Position numbers and translations under genes: made by a program
Source of the DNA: CAZKWG01 sp964615375
GTDB taxonomy: Bacteria; Myxococcota_A; UBA796; CAZKWG01
DNA: 64,000 bases
Direction of reading: 5' to 3'
Assembly (NCBI GenBank): GCA_964615375.1
Contig: CAZTOW010000012.1
Span: 124,001-188,000 of the forward strand
The notes under the pieces: generated by a model
The model's database searches: none
Told to the model about the DNA's origin: nothing
The model's input: the letters and a program-made list of their open reading frames with translations, nothing else
Shown: positions 45,609 to 54,475 of the stretch, piece after piece
Position numbering within the stretch: the stretch's first letter is position 1
How the letters are laid out: the number at the start of each line of letters is the position of its first letter

Positions 45609-46895
45609 TCAGGCCGCCGGGTTCTCCAGGATCAGCGTGATCCCCTGGCCGCCGCCGATGCACATGGTCACCGCGCCGTAACGCTCCCCCTTGCGACGCA
45701 ACGCATACGCGCAGGTGAGCGTGAGGATGGCGCCGGTGGCGCCGAGCGGGTGGCCCAGCGCGATGGCGCCGCCCATCGGGTTCACCTTCTCGGGGTTGAT
45801 CCCCATCTTCTCCCAGTCGTGGATGACGGCGAGCGCCTGGGGCGCAAACGCCTCGTTCAGCTCGACGTGGTCCAGGTCCTCGCCCCGCAGGCCGGCGCTG
45901 GCCAGCGCCTTGCGCGTGCTGGGCACCGGGCCCCAGCCCATGATCTGCGGATCACAGGCGGCCACGCCCATCCCGACGAGGCGGGCCAGCGGCTTCGCCC
46001 CGACCGACTCCGCGTCTGACTCCCGACCGATGACCATGGCCGCCGCGCCGTCAACCACCGCGCTGGCGTTGCCGGCGGTGATCACGCCCCCCGCCTCGAA
46101 GGCGGGGCGCAGGCGCGCCATCTTCTGCAGGCTCGCGTCGTCGAGGATGTGCGTGTCGTGGGCCACGCGGACGGCGGGCTCGGCCCCGTCCACCACCACG
46201 TCCACGGGCGTGATCTCCTCGGCGAACCAGCCCGCGTCGCGGGCCTCCTTCGCCAGGCGCTGGCTGCGGTAGCCAAACGCGTCGCAGGCCTCGCGGGAGA
46301 TCTGGTAGCGCCGCCCGAGCTCCTCGGCGGTGTTGGCCATCGCCATCTCCGCGGAGGGGTCGTACAGGCTCATCAGCAGCATGTCCTGGAGGTGCTCGCC
46401 CGCCGGCAGGTTGCGCGGGTCCAGCGGGCCGTACTTCTGCACGCCCTGGCCCACCTTCTTGCCCCGGTAGTTGTAGAGGCAGAAGGGGTACTGCATGCTC
46501 TCGGCGCCGCCCACCACCATGAAGGGGCGCTCGGCGTCGTGGCGCACGCCGGCCAGCATGATCTCCGCGCCCACGGCGATGGCCTCGGCGCCGCTGCCGC
46601 AGATGCGCGCGACCGTCAGCGCCGGGACGTCGTTCCCGAGGCCGCCGCGCCAGCGCATGCCCTGGGCCCCGTAGATGGAGTCCCGGTGGCTGTGCTGGGC
46701 CATGCCCATCACGACGTGGCCGATGAGCGCCTTGTCCAGCGCCGTGTTCGCCAGCGTGGCCTCGATCGCCATGCCGCCGAGCTGCGTGGTGGTGAAGCGG
46801 GAGAAGAGCCCGGGGGACTTGTTGTCCACCAGGATGTCGGCCCGCGGGGTGCGGCGCGCGCCGTCCAGGATGACGACAGGGTTGTTCTTGAGCAT
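45609..46895 (-). CDS. Acetyl-CoA C-acyltransferase (thiolase)
   Basis: A 428-residue thiolase, last step of fatty acid beta-oxidation (CoA-dependent cleavage of 3-ketoacyl-CoA). The nucleophile Cys99 lies in ARICGSGAEA. The second set is NEAFAPQAL, GHPLGATGA and the acid/base Cys in MCIGGGQG. It lies 9 nt after the HAD-ECH fusion gene, so the two form an operon equivalent to fadBA with the order dehydrogenase/hydratase then thiolase. A biosynthetic acetoacetyl-CoA thiolase role is possible but the partner argues for beta-oxidation. Confidence 0.93.
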   Translation of the reverse strand: MLKNNPVVILDGARRTPRADILVDNKSPGLFSRFTTTQLGGMAIEATLANTALDKALIGHVVMGMAQHSHRDSIYGAQGMRWRGGLGNDVPALTVARICGSGAEAIAVGAEIMLAGVRHDAERPFMVVGGAESMQYPFCLYNYRGKKVGQGVQKYGPLDPRNLPAGEHLQDMLLMSLYDPSAEMAMANTAEELGRRYQISREACDAFGYRSQRLAKEARDAGWFAEEITPVDVVVDGAEPAVRVAHDTHILDDASLQKMARLRPAFEAGGVITAGNASAVVDGAAAMVIGRESDAESVGAKPLARLVGMGVAACDPQIMGWGPVPSTRKALASAGLRGEDLDHVELNEAFAPQALAVIHDWEKMGINPEKVNPMGGAIALGHPLGATGAILTLTCAYALRRKGERYGAVTMCIGGGQGITLILENPAA

Positions 46896-46904
46896 GTCCG
46901 CCCC

Positions 46905-48872
46905 CTACTCGTTGAGGAAGGCCGCCGGGACGCGGGGGCCGTTGACGGTGAAGTTGGTGAGCCCGATCTTCAGATCGCGCGTGCCCTTGCAGCGGCCGAA
47001 TCCCTGGGCCTCCAGCGCGAGCCCCTGCTCCAGGGGGAGCTGCAGCCCGCGGCGGGTGACGTCGCAGAGGATGGCGTCGATGGCCAGCGAGTGGTGGCCG
47101 ATGTCCACCTTGGGCAGGCGCTCGGGCACGGCGACGGGGGAGGGGTCGAGCGGGGCCAGCTGCACCTGACCCGCGAGGTGCTCACGGACCAGGGCCTTGG
47201 CGGCGGCCAGCGGATCGGCCGCCGGCTGCCCGTGCGCCCAGCCCCAGGCGCAGGCCTCGGCGGCCCCCACCGGGCGGCCGGTGCGCATCATCTGGAGCGC
47301 GCGATCGAGGCCGATCAGGCGCGGGAGGCGCTGGGTTCCGCCGTAGCCGGGGATGATGCCGAGATCGACCTCGGGCTGCCCCAGCATCAGCTTCGGGCCC
47401 ACCACGCGCGCCCAGCAGCACATGGACAGCTCCGCGCCGCCGCCCAGCACCGGGCCGTCCAGGGCCGCCACCGTGGGCTTGCCCATGTTGGACAGCTTCA
47501 GGAAGATGGGGTGCGTGGTCATGCAGATGCCCACGCAGGCTTCCGGGGTCTTCAGGCTGGCCAACTCGCCGATGTCCGCGCCGGCCAGGCCGCCGTCGTA
47601 GCTGGTCAGCACCACGCCGCGCACGCTGTCGTCGGCCGCCACCTCGTCCAGCAGGGCCGAGAGCTCGGCGATCGTGCGGCTGTCCAGCGCGTTCTTCACC
47701 TCGGGGCGCTGCACCGTGATCACGGCGATCTCGCCGTCCCGGTCCAGCGAGGTGTTGCGGTGGAAGGGGACCAGCTTCCGGGCGCGCACGCTGGGCGGAA
47801 CCTCGAAGCCGGGGTTCTTCGCCGCGTAGGCCTCGCAGAGCTCGGCCACCCGCTCCGCGCCCAGCTGCTCGGCGTAGCTGAGGATGCCGGGGCTGAAGCC
47901 GAGGGCCGTGCGGGTGAGCCAGTCCGTCTCGCGCGCCGAGCAGACGCCGTGGTCCACGACGAAGTACGTGCGGGCCAGCAGCACGGCCAGAATGCGGTCC
48001 AGCACCAGGCGGGCTGTCTCGGCGTCGTGGCTCGCGTTGCCCGGGTTCTTGGGGTCGTGCCAGGGCTTGTTGCCCTGGCTGAGCAGCAGGGCCGGGGCCT
48101 GAAACCAGCTCGAGCCGGTGGGGGCGTCGCGCATCAGCTCCTGGCAGTGGGCGGTCAGCAGGTTGCCGCGTGTCCCGTCCATGACGTTGAAGGGGCCGCC
48201 GCCGCCGATGGCGTCGTTCACGATGCGGTCCACCTGGGCGGGCGTGGCCACGCCGTCGGCGACGATGCGCACCGCCTCGGAGATGTAGTTGCAGAAGATG
48301 TCGTCGGCGGCGAAGCACTCCACGTCCGCCGTGACCACCGGCACCTTCCCCAGCCGTTTGAGCGTCGCCATCATGCGCGCGCCCAGGGCCTCGTCGCCGC
48401 TCAGCACCACCTCGATGGGCAGCGAGCGCCAGGCGGGGAAGAAGGGGTGGTTGACGAAGCAGCGCTCCGGGTGCTTCGTGAGCGCGGCGATGTGCTTGCG
48501 GGGGATGCCCGAGGTGGCGAAGCCGATCAGGCAGTCCGGCCGGACCACCTGCTCCAGCCGCGAGAGGATGGCGCGCTTGATCGTGAGATCCTCGCTGGCC
48601 GCCTCCAGCACGTAGGCGCAGTCCTTCAGGTCGCCGATGTCCAGCGTGGGCTTGAGCGCCGCCTCGACCGCCGCCGCCGTCTTGGGCGAGAGCTTGCCGG
48701 TTGCGAGGCCCTTCTTCACGTAGCCGCGGATCCGGGCCATCCCGGCGTCCAGCGCCTCCTGCTTGATGTCGTTCAGCCAGACCACCGCGCCGGGCGTGCC
48801 CGCCAGCGCGCTGACGAAACCGTAGGCCAGATCCGGGCCGATGCTCCCAGAGCCGATGACGCCGACCACCAT
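46905..48872 (-). CDS. 3-hydroxyacyl-CoA dehydrogenase/enoyl-CoA hydratase fusion
   Basis: A 655-residue bifunctional beta-oxidation enzyme. The NAD-binding dehydrogenase comes first (VVGVIGSGSIGPDLAYGFVS; catalytic His in CFVNHPFFPA). The hydratase/isomerase domain comes second (about 375-600), with oxyanion motif AGADIGEL and both catalytic Glu positions (GGGAELSMCC and LGQPEVDLGIIPGYGGTQRL). In FadB and FadJ the order is the reverse (hydratase first); the order here occurs in some archaeal and other bacterial fusions. ATG 48872 follows GGGAGG with about 7 nt spacing and replaces GTG 48890. The thiolase follows in the same operon. Confidence 0.9.
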   Translation of the reverse strand: MVVGVIGSGSIGPDLAYGFVSALAGTPGAVVWLNDIKQEALDAGMARIRGYVKKGLATGKLSPKTAAAVEAALKPTLDIGDLKDCAYVLEAASEDLTIKRAILSRLEQVVRPDCLIGFATSGIPRKHIAALTKHPERCFVNHPFFPAWRSLPIEVVLSGDEALGARMMATLKRLGKVPVVTADVECFAADDIFCNYISEAVRIVADGVATPAQVDRIVNDAIGGGGPFNVMDGTRGNLLTAHCQELMRDAPTGSSWFQAPALLLSQGNKPWHDPKNPGNASHDAETARLVLDRILAVLLARTYFVVDHGVCSARETDWLTRTALGFSPGILSYAEQLGAERVAELCEAYAAKNPGFEVPPSVRARKLVPFHRNTSLDRDGEIAVITVQRPEVKNALDSRTIAELSALLDEVAADDSVRGVVLTSYDGGLAGADIGELASLKTPEACVGICMTTHPIFLKLSNMGKPTVAALDGPVLGGGAELSMCCWARVVGPKLMLGQPEVDLGIIPGYGGTQRLPRLIGLDRALQMMRTGRPVGAAEACAWGWAHGQPAADPLAAAKALVREHLAGQVQLAPLDPSPVAVPERLPKVDIGHHSLAIDAILCDVTRRGLQLPLEQGLALEAQGFGRCKGTRDLKIGLTNFTVNGPRVPAAFLNE

Positions 48873-48972
48873 CGCGTCCTCCCTTCCCACCCCCCGACGG
48901 CGTGATCCCAGCAGGGGCCCCCGCGGCGGGGCTCCCTCTTATCGCCTCACGGGGGGGTGGTCCAGGGGTCGA

Positions 48973-50898
48973 TCAGAGCTCGTAGGGGTAGCCGTAGAAC
49001 AGCCCCGCCTCGATCAGGCCCGCGGCGTCGTACTGCACGAAGGAGGTCCACTGGAGGTAGCGGTAGTCGTAGTAGCCGTAGCCGTAGTAGAAGTAGGACA
49101 TGGGGTACCAGCTGGACCCCGCCGCGTAATAGTAGTAGGCGACGCTGTAGCTGTAGAAGTCGGGCTCGTATGCGAAGCCCCAGATGCTGGTGAACTCGTC
49201 GGTCTCCTCCCAGTACTCGAAGTCGGCCCAGTCGCACTCGTCGTAGGAGCCCTCCAGGAATCCCTCCTCATAGGTGCTCTTGATCTCGAGGCTGAAGTCG
49301 CAGCTGTCGCAGCTGATCTCGGCGGTGTCGCCCAGGGCGCTGTAGTAGTTGATGCAGTCCCAGCCAAAGGAGCTGTCGTACTTCCCGACGATGAAATACC
49401 CGACCCAGCCCGACTCCACGCACTCGTCCACGCTGCCGTCGCAGTCGTTGTCGACCCCGTCCTCCTCCGTCGGGCAGTTCTCGGTCTCCCCCGGGCTCAC
49501 GTCGGCGTCGGCGTCGTCGCAGTCCCCGCCGATGCGCACGTCGCCCTCGGTCTCCGAGCTGCAGGTCACCACCGCGGTGCTGTCGTCGCCGTAGCCGTCG
49601 TCGTCCGCGTCGGTGTACCAGGTCCGGGCGTCGATGGGGTCGTCGTCCACCTCACCGTCGCAGTCGTTGTCGATGTCGTCGCAGCGCTCGCGGCGGTCGG
49701 GGTTGACGGTGGCGAGCGTGTCGTCGCAGTCCCCGCCCTCGGTGAGCGAGCCGTCGTCCACGACCTCGCCGGTGCCCGGGTCGTAGGTGGGCTCGTCCTC
49801 GTCCTCGAGCGAGCTGAGGACGAAGCCGTCACCGTCCTGATCGTAGTCGCTGGCCCCGTCGCAGTCCGAGTCGAGGCCGTCGTACCAGGTCTCGGTCACG
49901 CCCGGGTTGACGTCCGCGTCCTCCTCGTCGCAGTCCCCTCCCAGCGTGGCGTAGCCGTCCCCGGGGTCGTCGCAGGTCACGATCTCCGTGTCGGTAGCGC
50001 CGTAGCCGTCGGCGTCATCGTCCTCGTAGAAGGCGTCCGCGTCCACGGCGTCGTCGTCGATCTCGCCGTCGCAGTCGTTGTCCTCGTCGTCACAGCGCTC
50101 CGCCGCGCCCGGGTTCACGGTGCGGTCGTCGTCGTCGCAGTCCTCCCCGCGGCGCGCGTAGCCGGTGGGCAGATCGCAGGCCATGATCGTGCTGTCGTCG
50201 AGCCCGTAGCCGTCGGCGTCGCCGTCCTCGTAGTACGTGGACTGGTCGGTGGCGTCGTCGTCGATCTCGTCATTGCAGTCGTTGTCGACGTCGTCGCAGA
50301 CCTCCTCGGCTCCCGGCTTGATCTCGGCGTCGGTGTCGTCACAGTCGTCCTGGTTCGAGGCGTAGCCCTCGCCGAATTCGCAGACCAGGACCGAGATGTC
50401 CGGGTCGCCGAAGCCGTCGCCGTCGGCGTCCGGGTGCGCCGCGAGCCCGCCGGTCGCGCCCTCCTCGTCCACGACTTCGTCACAGTCGTTGTCGAGCCCG
50501 TCACAGCTCTCCGCGAGCCCCGGGGCGCGCGAGGCGGTGTGGTCGTCGCAGTCCGTCCCGTCCGTGGTGAAGCCGTCGGGCAGCGAGCAGGCCGTGACCT
50601 CGCCCGTGAGGTCTCCGTAGCCGTCGCCGTCGGCGTCCGGGTAGTAGGTGTCCCCGTCCTCGGCGCCCACCTCGTCCACCAGGCCGTTGCAGTCGTCGTC
50701 GATCCCGTTGCAAAGCTCATCGGCGCCCGGCGAGACCGCCGCGCTGGCGTCGTCGCAGTCCGAGTCGGCGCCGTAGCCGTCCCCGTCATTGTCCACGAGG
50801 TGCGGGCGGCCGGTCTCGGTGGCTGGCTCCTTGTCCCCAGGGCAGGCGGTCAGCGAGAGCAGCGAGAGCGTGAGCAGGAGAAGACGCGGCGCAGACAT
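48973..50898 (-). CDS. MopE-like Asp/Cys-repeat lipoprotein
   Basis: A 641-residue lipoprotein (leader MSAPRLLLLTLSLLSLTAC, Cys19). It contains seven repeats of about 60 residues built on D-x-D-G-D-G-[YF]-G ... G-x-D-C-D-D ... P-G-x-x-E-x-C ... D-x-D-N-D-C-D-G-x-x-D. These are the metal-binding repeats of the MopE/putative metal-binding family that is expanded in Myxococcota. Cys pairs likely form disulfides and Asp clusters likely bind Ca2+. The last 150 residues are a distinct domain very rich in Tyr, Ser and Trp. ATG 50898 follows GGAG with 6 nt spacing. It is divergent from the TetR gene; function unknown, probably surface or adhesion. Confidence 0.85.
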   Translation of the reverse strand: MSAPRLLLLTLSLLSLTACPGDKEPATETGRPHLVDNDGDGYGADSDCDDASAAVSPGADELCNGIDDDCNGLVDEVGAEDGDTYYPDADGDGYGDLTGEVTACSLPDGFTTDGTDCDDHTASRAPGLAESCDGLDNDCDEVVDEEGATGGLAAHPDADGDGFGDPDISVLVCEFGEGYASNQDDCDDTDAEIKPGAEEVCDDVDNDCNDEIDDDATDQSTYYEDGDADGYGLDDSTIMACDLPTGYARRGEDCDDDDRTVNPGAAERCDDEDNDCDGEIDDDAVDADAFYEDDDADGYGATDTEIVTCDDPGDGYATLGGDCDEEDADVNPGVTETWYDGLDSDCDGASDYDQDGDGFVLSSLEDEDEPTYDPGTGEVVDDGSLTEGGDCDDTLATVNPDRRERCDDIDNDCDGEVDDDPIDARTWYTDADDDGYGDDSTAVVTCSSETEGDVRIGGDCDDADADVSPGETENCPTEEDGVDNDCDGSVDECVESGWVGYFIVGKYDSSFGWDCINYYSALGDTAEISCDSCDFSLEIKSTYEEGFLEGSYDECDWADFEYWEETDEFTSIWGFAYEPDFYSYSVAYYYYAAGSSWYPMSYFYYGYGYYDYRYLQWTSFVQYDAAGLIEAGLFYGYPYEL

Positions 50899-50984
50899 GA
50901 AGGCTCCAGAGAATCCAGGGGGGATTCTGCGCGGGGTTCGGGCGGACGTCAATGCATCAAATGGTCAAGGCCGGGTCTTGACGA

Positions 50985-51012
50985 GATGATATGAGTGATG
51001 TATATATCAATC
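50985..51012 (+). promoter_or_regulatory. A+T-rich operator candidate before the TetR gene
   Basis: GATGATAT (50985-50992) and ATATCAATC (51004-51012) form an inverted repeat (six central bases exact) directly before ATG 51013, in a patch far richer in A+T than its surroundings. This fits TetR-type autorepression. Confidence 0.4.
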
Positions 51013-51810
51013 ATGTCATCTCAACCCGACCCCATCCTCGACGCCGCGCGCCGCCTCCTCGCCGAGGGCGGCCCGGACGCGCTCACCATGGACGCCCTGG
51101 CCACCGCCTCCGGGCTCTCCCGCGCCACCGTCTACCGGCGGATCGGCAGCCGCGAGGCGCTGATCGCGCGGCTCACCGAGGAGGGCCTGGACGTGGGGGA
51201 GCGCGGGGACCTGTCCGAGCGGATCCTGGACGCCGCGGCGCGGACCTTCGGGCGCCTGGGCTTCGAGGCCACCGTCGAGCAGATCGCGGAGCAGGCCGGC
51301 GTCGGGAGCGCGACCATCTACCGGCACTTTGGCGACAAGGAGAGCCTGATCCTGGCCCTGGCCTCCACGCGCGGCGGGCGCGGGATGATGCGCGGGCTCG
51401 AGGAGCAGCTGACCGGCGACCTGCGCGCCGACCTCACGCGGATCACGCGCGAGCTCATGCGCACGATGCGCGTGGACGGCGATCTGATGCGCCTGGCCAT
51501 CATCGAGGTCCCGCGACACCCCGGGCTGCGGGAGCGCATGCGGGCCGCCCCGGACCGGCTCTCCCGCAGCCTCGTGGCCTTCTTCGCGCGCGCCGTGGCT
51601 CGCGGACAGCTGCCGCCCCGCGACCCGGAGGCGCTCGCGTACACCTTCGTCGGGCCGCTCCTCATGCAGGTGCTCCTGCGCGGGACCTTCCTGGATGGGC
51701 CGCTGCCCGACCCCGAGACCTTCGCCCCGCAACACGTCTCGCTCTTCCTGTCCGGCGCGCTCAGCGCCGAGGAGGCCCCATGCTCCGATCGAGTGGACCA
51801 GACACGCTGA
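51013..51810 (+). CDS. TetR-family regulator with two tandem HTH domains
   Basis: A 265-residue regulator with two TetR_N-type DNA-binding domains in series: ILDAARRLLAEGGPDALTMD...GLSRATVYRRIGSREALIARL and, from about residue 68, RILDAAARTFGRLGFEATVE...GVGSATIYRHFGDKESLILAL. A single helical ligand-binding domain of about 130 residues follows. Normal TetR proteins have one such HTH and about 200 residues. ATG 51013 is preferred; GTG 50995 would sit inside the operator-like repeat. Its end overlaps the next gene by 31 nt, so it probably controls and is co-expressed with the phosphotransferase-like gene. Confidence 0.85.
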   Translation: MSSQPDPILDAARRLLAEGGPDALTMDALATASGLSRATVYRRIGSREALIARLTEEGLDVGERGDLSERILDAAARTFGRLGFEATVEQIAEQAGVGSATIYRHFGDKESLILALASTRGGRGMMRGLEEQLTGDLRADLTRITRELMRTMRVDGDLMRLAIIEVPRHPGLRERMRAAPDRLSRSLVAFFARAVARGQLPPRDPEALAYTFVGPLLMQVLLRGTFLDGPLPDPETFAPQHVSLFLSGALSAEEAPCSDRVDQTR

Positions 51811-54449
51811 CGCTGCCGTTCTCGGCCATCGGGCCCGCGGATCTGCCGATTGTGGGCGGGAAGGGCGCCAACCTCGGCGCGCTGGCCTCGGCGGGCTTCC
51901 CGGTGCCGCCCGGCTTCTGCGTGACGACCGCGGCGTATCGGCGCTTCCTGGCGCAGTCGGGCGATCTGGAGCCCTACTTCGGCGCGCTGGACGCGCTGGA
52001 CGGGCAGGACGTGGAGGCGGCGCGGCGGGCGGCCACGGAGATGCGCGCGGCCCTGGGGGCCCTGCCGCTCCCGGCGGAGGTGGAGGAGCGGGTGCTGATC
52101 GCGCTCTCGGCCTCGGGCGCGGATCATCCCCACGCGGTGCGCTCCTCGGCCACGGCGGAGGATCTGCCGGGCGCCTCCTTCGCCGGCCAGCAGGACACCT
52201 ACCTGAACATGCTGGGCGAGGCGGCGGTCCTGGACGCGGTGCGCCGCTGCTGGATCTCCCTGTTCACCGACCGGGCCGTGCTCTACCGGGCGCGAAACGG
52301 CTTCGGTCACCGCGCGGTCTCCCTGAGCGTGGTGGTGCAGCGCATGGTGGCGCCGGAGGCCTCGGGCATCCTGTTCACGGCGGACCCCGTGAGCGGTGAC
52401 CGCGGGATCGTGAGCATCGACGCCGGCTTCGGGCTGGGCGAGGCCCTGGTGTCGGGGCTGGTGAGCGCCGATCTGTACAAGGTGCACAGACGGACGGGCG
52501 AGCTTCACACGCTCACGGTGGGAGACAAGGCCATCGCCATCTGGCCCCGGCCGGAGGGCGGGACCTGGGAGGAGCGGCTCTCGGACGAGCGGCGCCGCGC
52601 GCGCGTGCTCGACGACGCGCAGGTGCGCGAGCTCACCCGGCTGGGGGTGGCGATCGAGGCGCATTATGGTGGCAAACCCCAGGACGTGGAGTGGTGCCTG
52701 GAGGGCGGGAAGCTCTACGTCGTGCAGGCGCGGCCCATCACCAGCCTGTTCCCGCTCCCGCCGCCCCCCGACGACGGGCAGGCCCACGTCTACCTGCACT
52801 TCGGGCACGTCCAGATGATGACGGATCCCATGTCGCCGATGGGGCGGGATCTGTGGAGGATCATCATCCCCTTCGGGCGCGGGCCGGAGAGCCTGCTCAG
52901 CCCGGCCTTGACCGAGGCGGGCAGCAGGCTCTTCATCGATCCCACGCCCCTGCTGCGGATCACCCCGGCGCGGCGCCGCTTCCTGCCGGTGCTTCGGCAC
53001 ATCTACAGCCCCGCGGCCGAGCTGCTGGAGCGCTGGGCCGAGCGCCCCGAGCTGCGCAGCCAGGAGCGCGCCCACCCGGAGGGGGCCACGATCCGGGGGG
53101 CTCTGCCGTTCGCGCTGAGGATCGCGGCGGGGCTGGTCGCCACCTTCCTCTGGATGCCCACGGAGGGCAAGGTTCAGCGCTTCGAGCGACGCTTCGACGG
53201 CGTGGTCGAGCGGGCGAGGGAGCGGATCCTCGCCGCGCCCGCGGGGGTCGCGCGCCTGGACGCCTGCGTCGAGGTGGTGGGCAGGATGCTGCCCACGCTG
53301 GTCCCGGCCATCGCGCCTCAGGTCGCCAGCGGCATCGTCTCGCTGCGCCGCCTGGAGGGCTGGCTGGCCGGGCGGGCGGCGCCGGAGGATCTGGCGGCCC
53401 TGGGGCGCGGGCTGGAGGGCAACGTCACCACCGAGATGGATCAGCAGGTGGCCGATCTCGCCGATCTCGCACGGGGGAGGCCTGATCTCGTGGCGCTGCT
53501 GCGCTCGCGCACCCCCGCGCAGGCCCTGGTCGAGGCGCCGCAGGTCGAGGGCGGCGCGGCCTTCGTCGCGGCCTTCCGGACCTTCCTCCAGCGCTGGGGC
53601 ATGCGCGGCGCCGCTGAGATCGACATCGCCCGGCCCCGCTGGCGGGACGATCCCTCGCTGGTCATGGCCGCCGTCCTGGGCAACCTCGCCGCCGCGGGCG
53701 AGCCCGGCGCCCACCGCGCGCGCCACCGCCGCCAGGGCGAGGAGGCCAGCGCGGCGATCACCCGCCTTCAGGGCGCGGTCTCCGGTGGGCTCTCCCGCTG
53801 GCTGGTGGGTCGGCTGGCGCGGGTGGCGCGATCAGGGCTCGCCCTGCGTGAGCACCCCAAGTTCACGCTGATCCGGGTCCTGGACACCGTCCGGGCCACG
53901 CTCCTGGAGCTCGGGGCCTCCCTGGTCGCCGCGGGGCGGCTGGCGCGGGCCGAGGACGTCTTCCAGCTCCACCTGGCCGAGCTGCGGGCGGCGCTCCAGT
54001 CCCACCAGGACCTGCGCCCCCTGGTGGCCGACCGGCTGGCGACGCTGAAGCTCGACGCGCAGAAGAGCCCGCCCCTGGCCATGACCAGCTCCGGCGAGAT
54101 CCTCACCGTCCCGCTCCCGGCGGACCTGCCCCCGGGCGCGCTGTCGGGCGTGGCGGCCTCGGCGGGGGTGGTGGAGGGCGTGGCGCGGGTGGTGCTGGAC
54201 CCGGCCCGCGAGGTGCTGCACGCGGGCGAGATCCTGGTGGCGCCGTTCACCGATCCGGGGTGGACGCCGCTCTTCGTCCACGCCGCCGGGCTGATCACCG
54301 AGGTCGGCGGGCTGATGACCCACGGTTCCGTGGTCGCCCGCGAGTACGGGATCCCCGCCGTGGTCAGCGTCGCGGGGGCCACCACGACCATCCGCAGCGG
54401 GGATCGCCTGCGGGTGGACGGGACGCGCGGGCTGGTCGAGCGCCTGTAG
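51780..54449 (+). CDS. Rifampin phosphotransferase-like (PEP synthase-related) enzyme
   Basis: An 889-residue protein. The N-terminal ATP-grasp domain is of the PPDK/PEP-synthase type (PIVGGKGANLGALASAGFPV, VRSSATAEDLPGASFAGQQD, VQARPIT end). A middle region of about 450 residues follows, then the C-terminal swivelling phosphohistidine domain with LITEVGGLMTHGSVVAREYG-IPAVVSV, where His is the phospho-carrier. The PEP/pyruvate TIM barrel of true PEP synthase is missing. This layout and length match rifampin phosphotransferase (RPH), which inactivates rifamycins by phosphorylation. The substrate here is unproven. ATG 51780 follows GAGGAGG and overlaps the TetR gene, an arrangement suggesting an inducible detoxification unit. 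Confidence 0.75.
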   Translation: MLRSSGPDTLTLPFSAIGPADLPIVGGKGANLGALASAGFPVPPGFCVTTAAYRRFLAQSGDLEPYFGALDALDGQDVEAARRAATEMRAALGALPLPAEVEERVLIALSASGADHPHAVRSSATAEDLPGASFAGQQDTYLNMLGEAAVLDAVRRCWISLFTDRAVLYRARNGFGHRAVSLSVVVQRMVAPEASGILFTADPVSGDRGIVSIDAGFGLGEALVSGLVSADLYKVHRRTGELHTLTVGDKAIAIWPRPEGGTWEERLSDERRRARVLDDAQVRELTRLGVAIEAHYGGKPQDVEWCLEGGKLYVVQARPITSLFPLPPPPDDGQAHVYLHFGHVQMMTDPMSPMGRDLWRIIIPFGRGPESLLSPALTEAGSRLFIDPTPLLRITPARRRFLPVLRHIYSPAAELLERWAERPELRSQERAHPEGATIRGALPFALRIAAGLVATFLWMPTEGKVQRFERRFDGVVERARERILAAPAGVARLDACVEVVGRMLPTLVPAIAPQVASGIVSLRRLEGWLAGRAAPEDLAALGRGLEGNVTTEMDQQVADLADLARGRPDLVALLRSRTPAQALVEAPQVEGGAAFVAAFRTFLQRWGMRGAAEIDIARPRWRDDPSLVMAAVLGNLAAAGEPGAHRARHRRQGEEASAAITRLQGAVSGGLSRWLVGRLARVARSGLALREHPKFTLIRVLDTVRATLLELGASLVAAGRLARAEDVFQLHLAELRAALQSHQDLRPLVADRLATLKLDAQKSPPLAMTSSGEILTVPLPADLPPGALSGVAASAGVVEGVARVVLDPAREVLHAGEILVAPFTDPGWTPLFVHAAGLITEVGGLMTHGSVVAREYGIPAVVSVAGATTTIRSGDRLRVDGTRGLVERL

Positions 54450-54461
54450 GCCGTCGGGCGT

Positions 54462-54475
54462 GTAACAGACGTTAC
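54462..54475. other. GTAAC-AGAC-GTTAC inverted repeat in convergent gap
   Basis: A perfect 5-bp inverted repeat with a 4-nt loop in the 22-nt gap between two convergent stops, overlapping the stop of the downstream minus-strand gene. Too short for a firm terminator call; no T-run. Confidence 0.25.

Noticed and set aside
48879..48972. G/C-rich possible hairpin between the MopE-like and beta-oxidation genes
   Set aside because: Pairing is imperfect and there is no T-run, so a terminator cannot be claimed.
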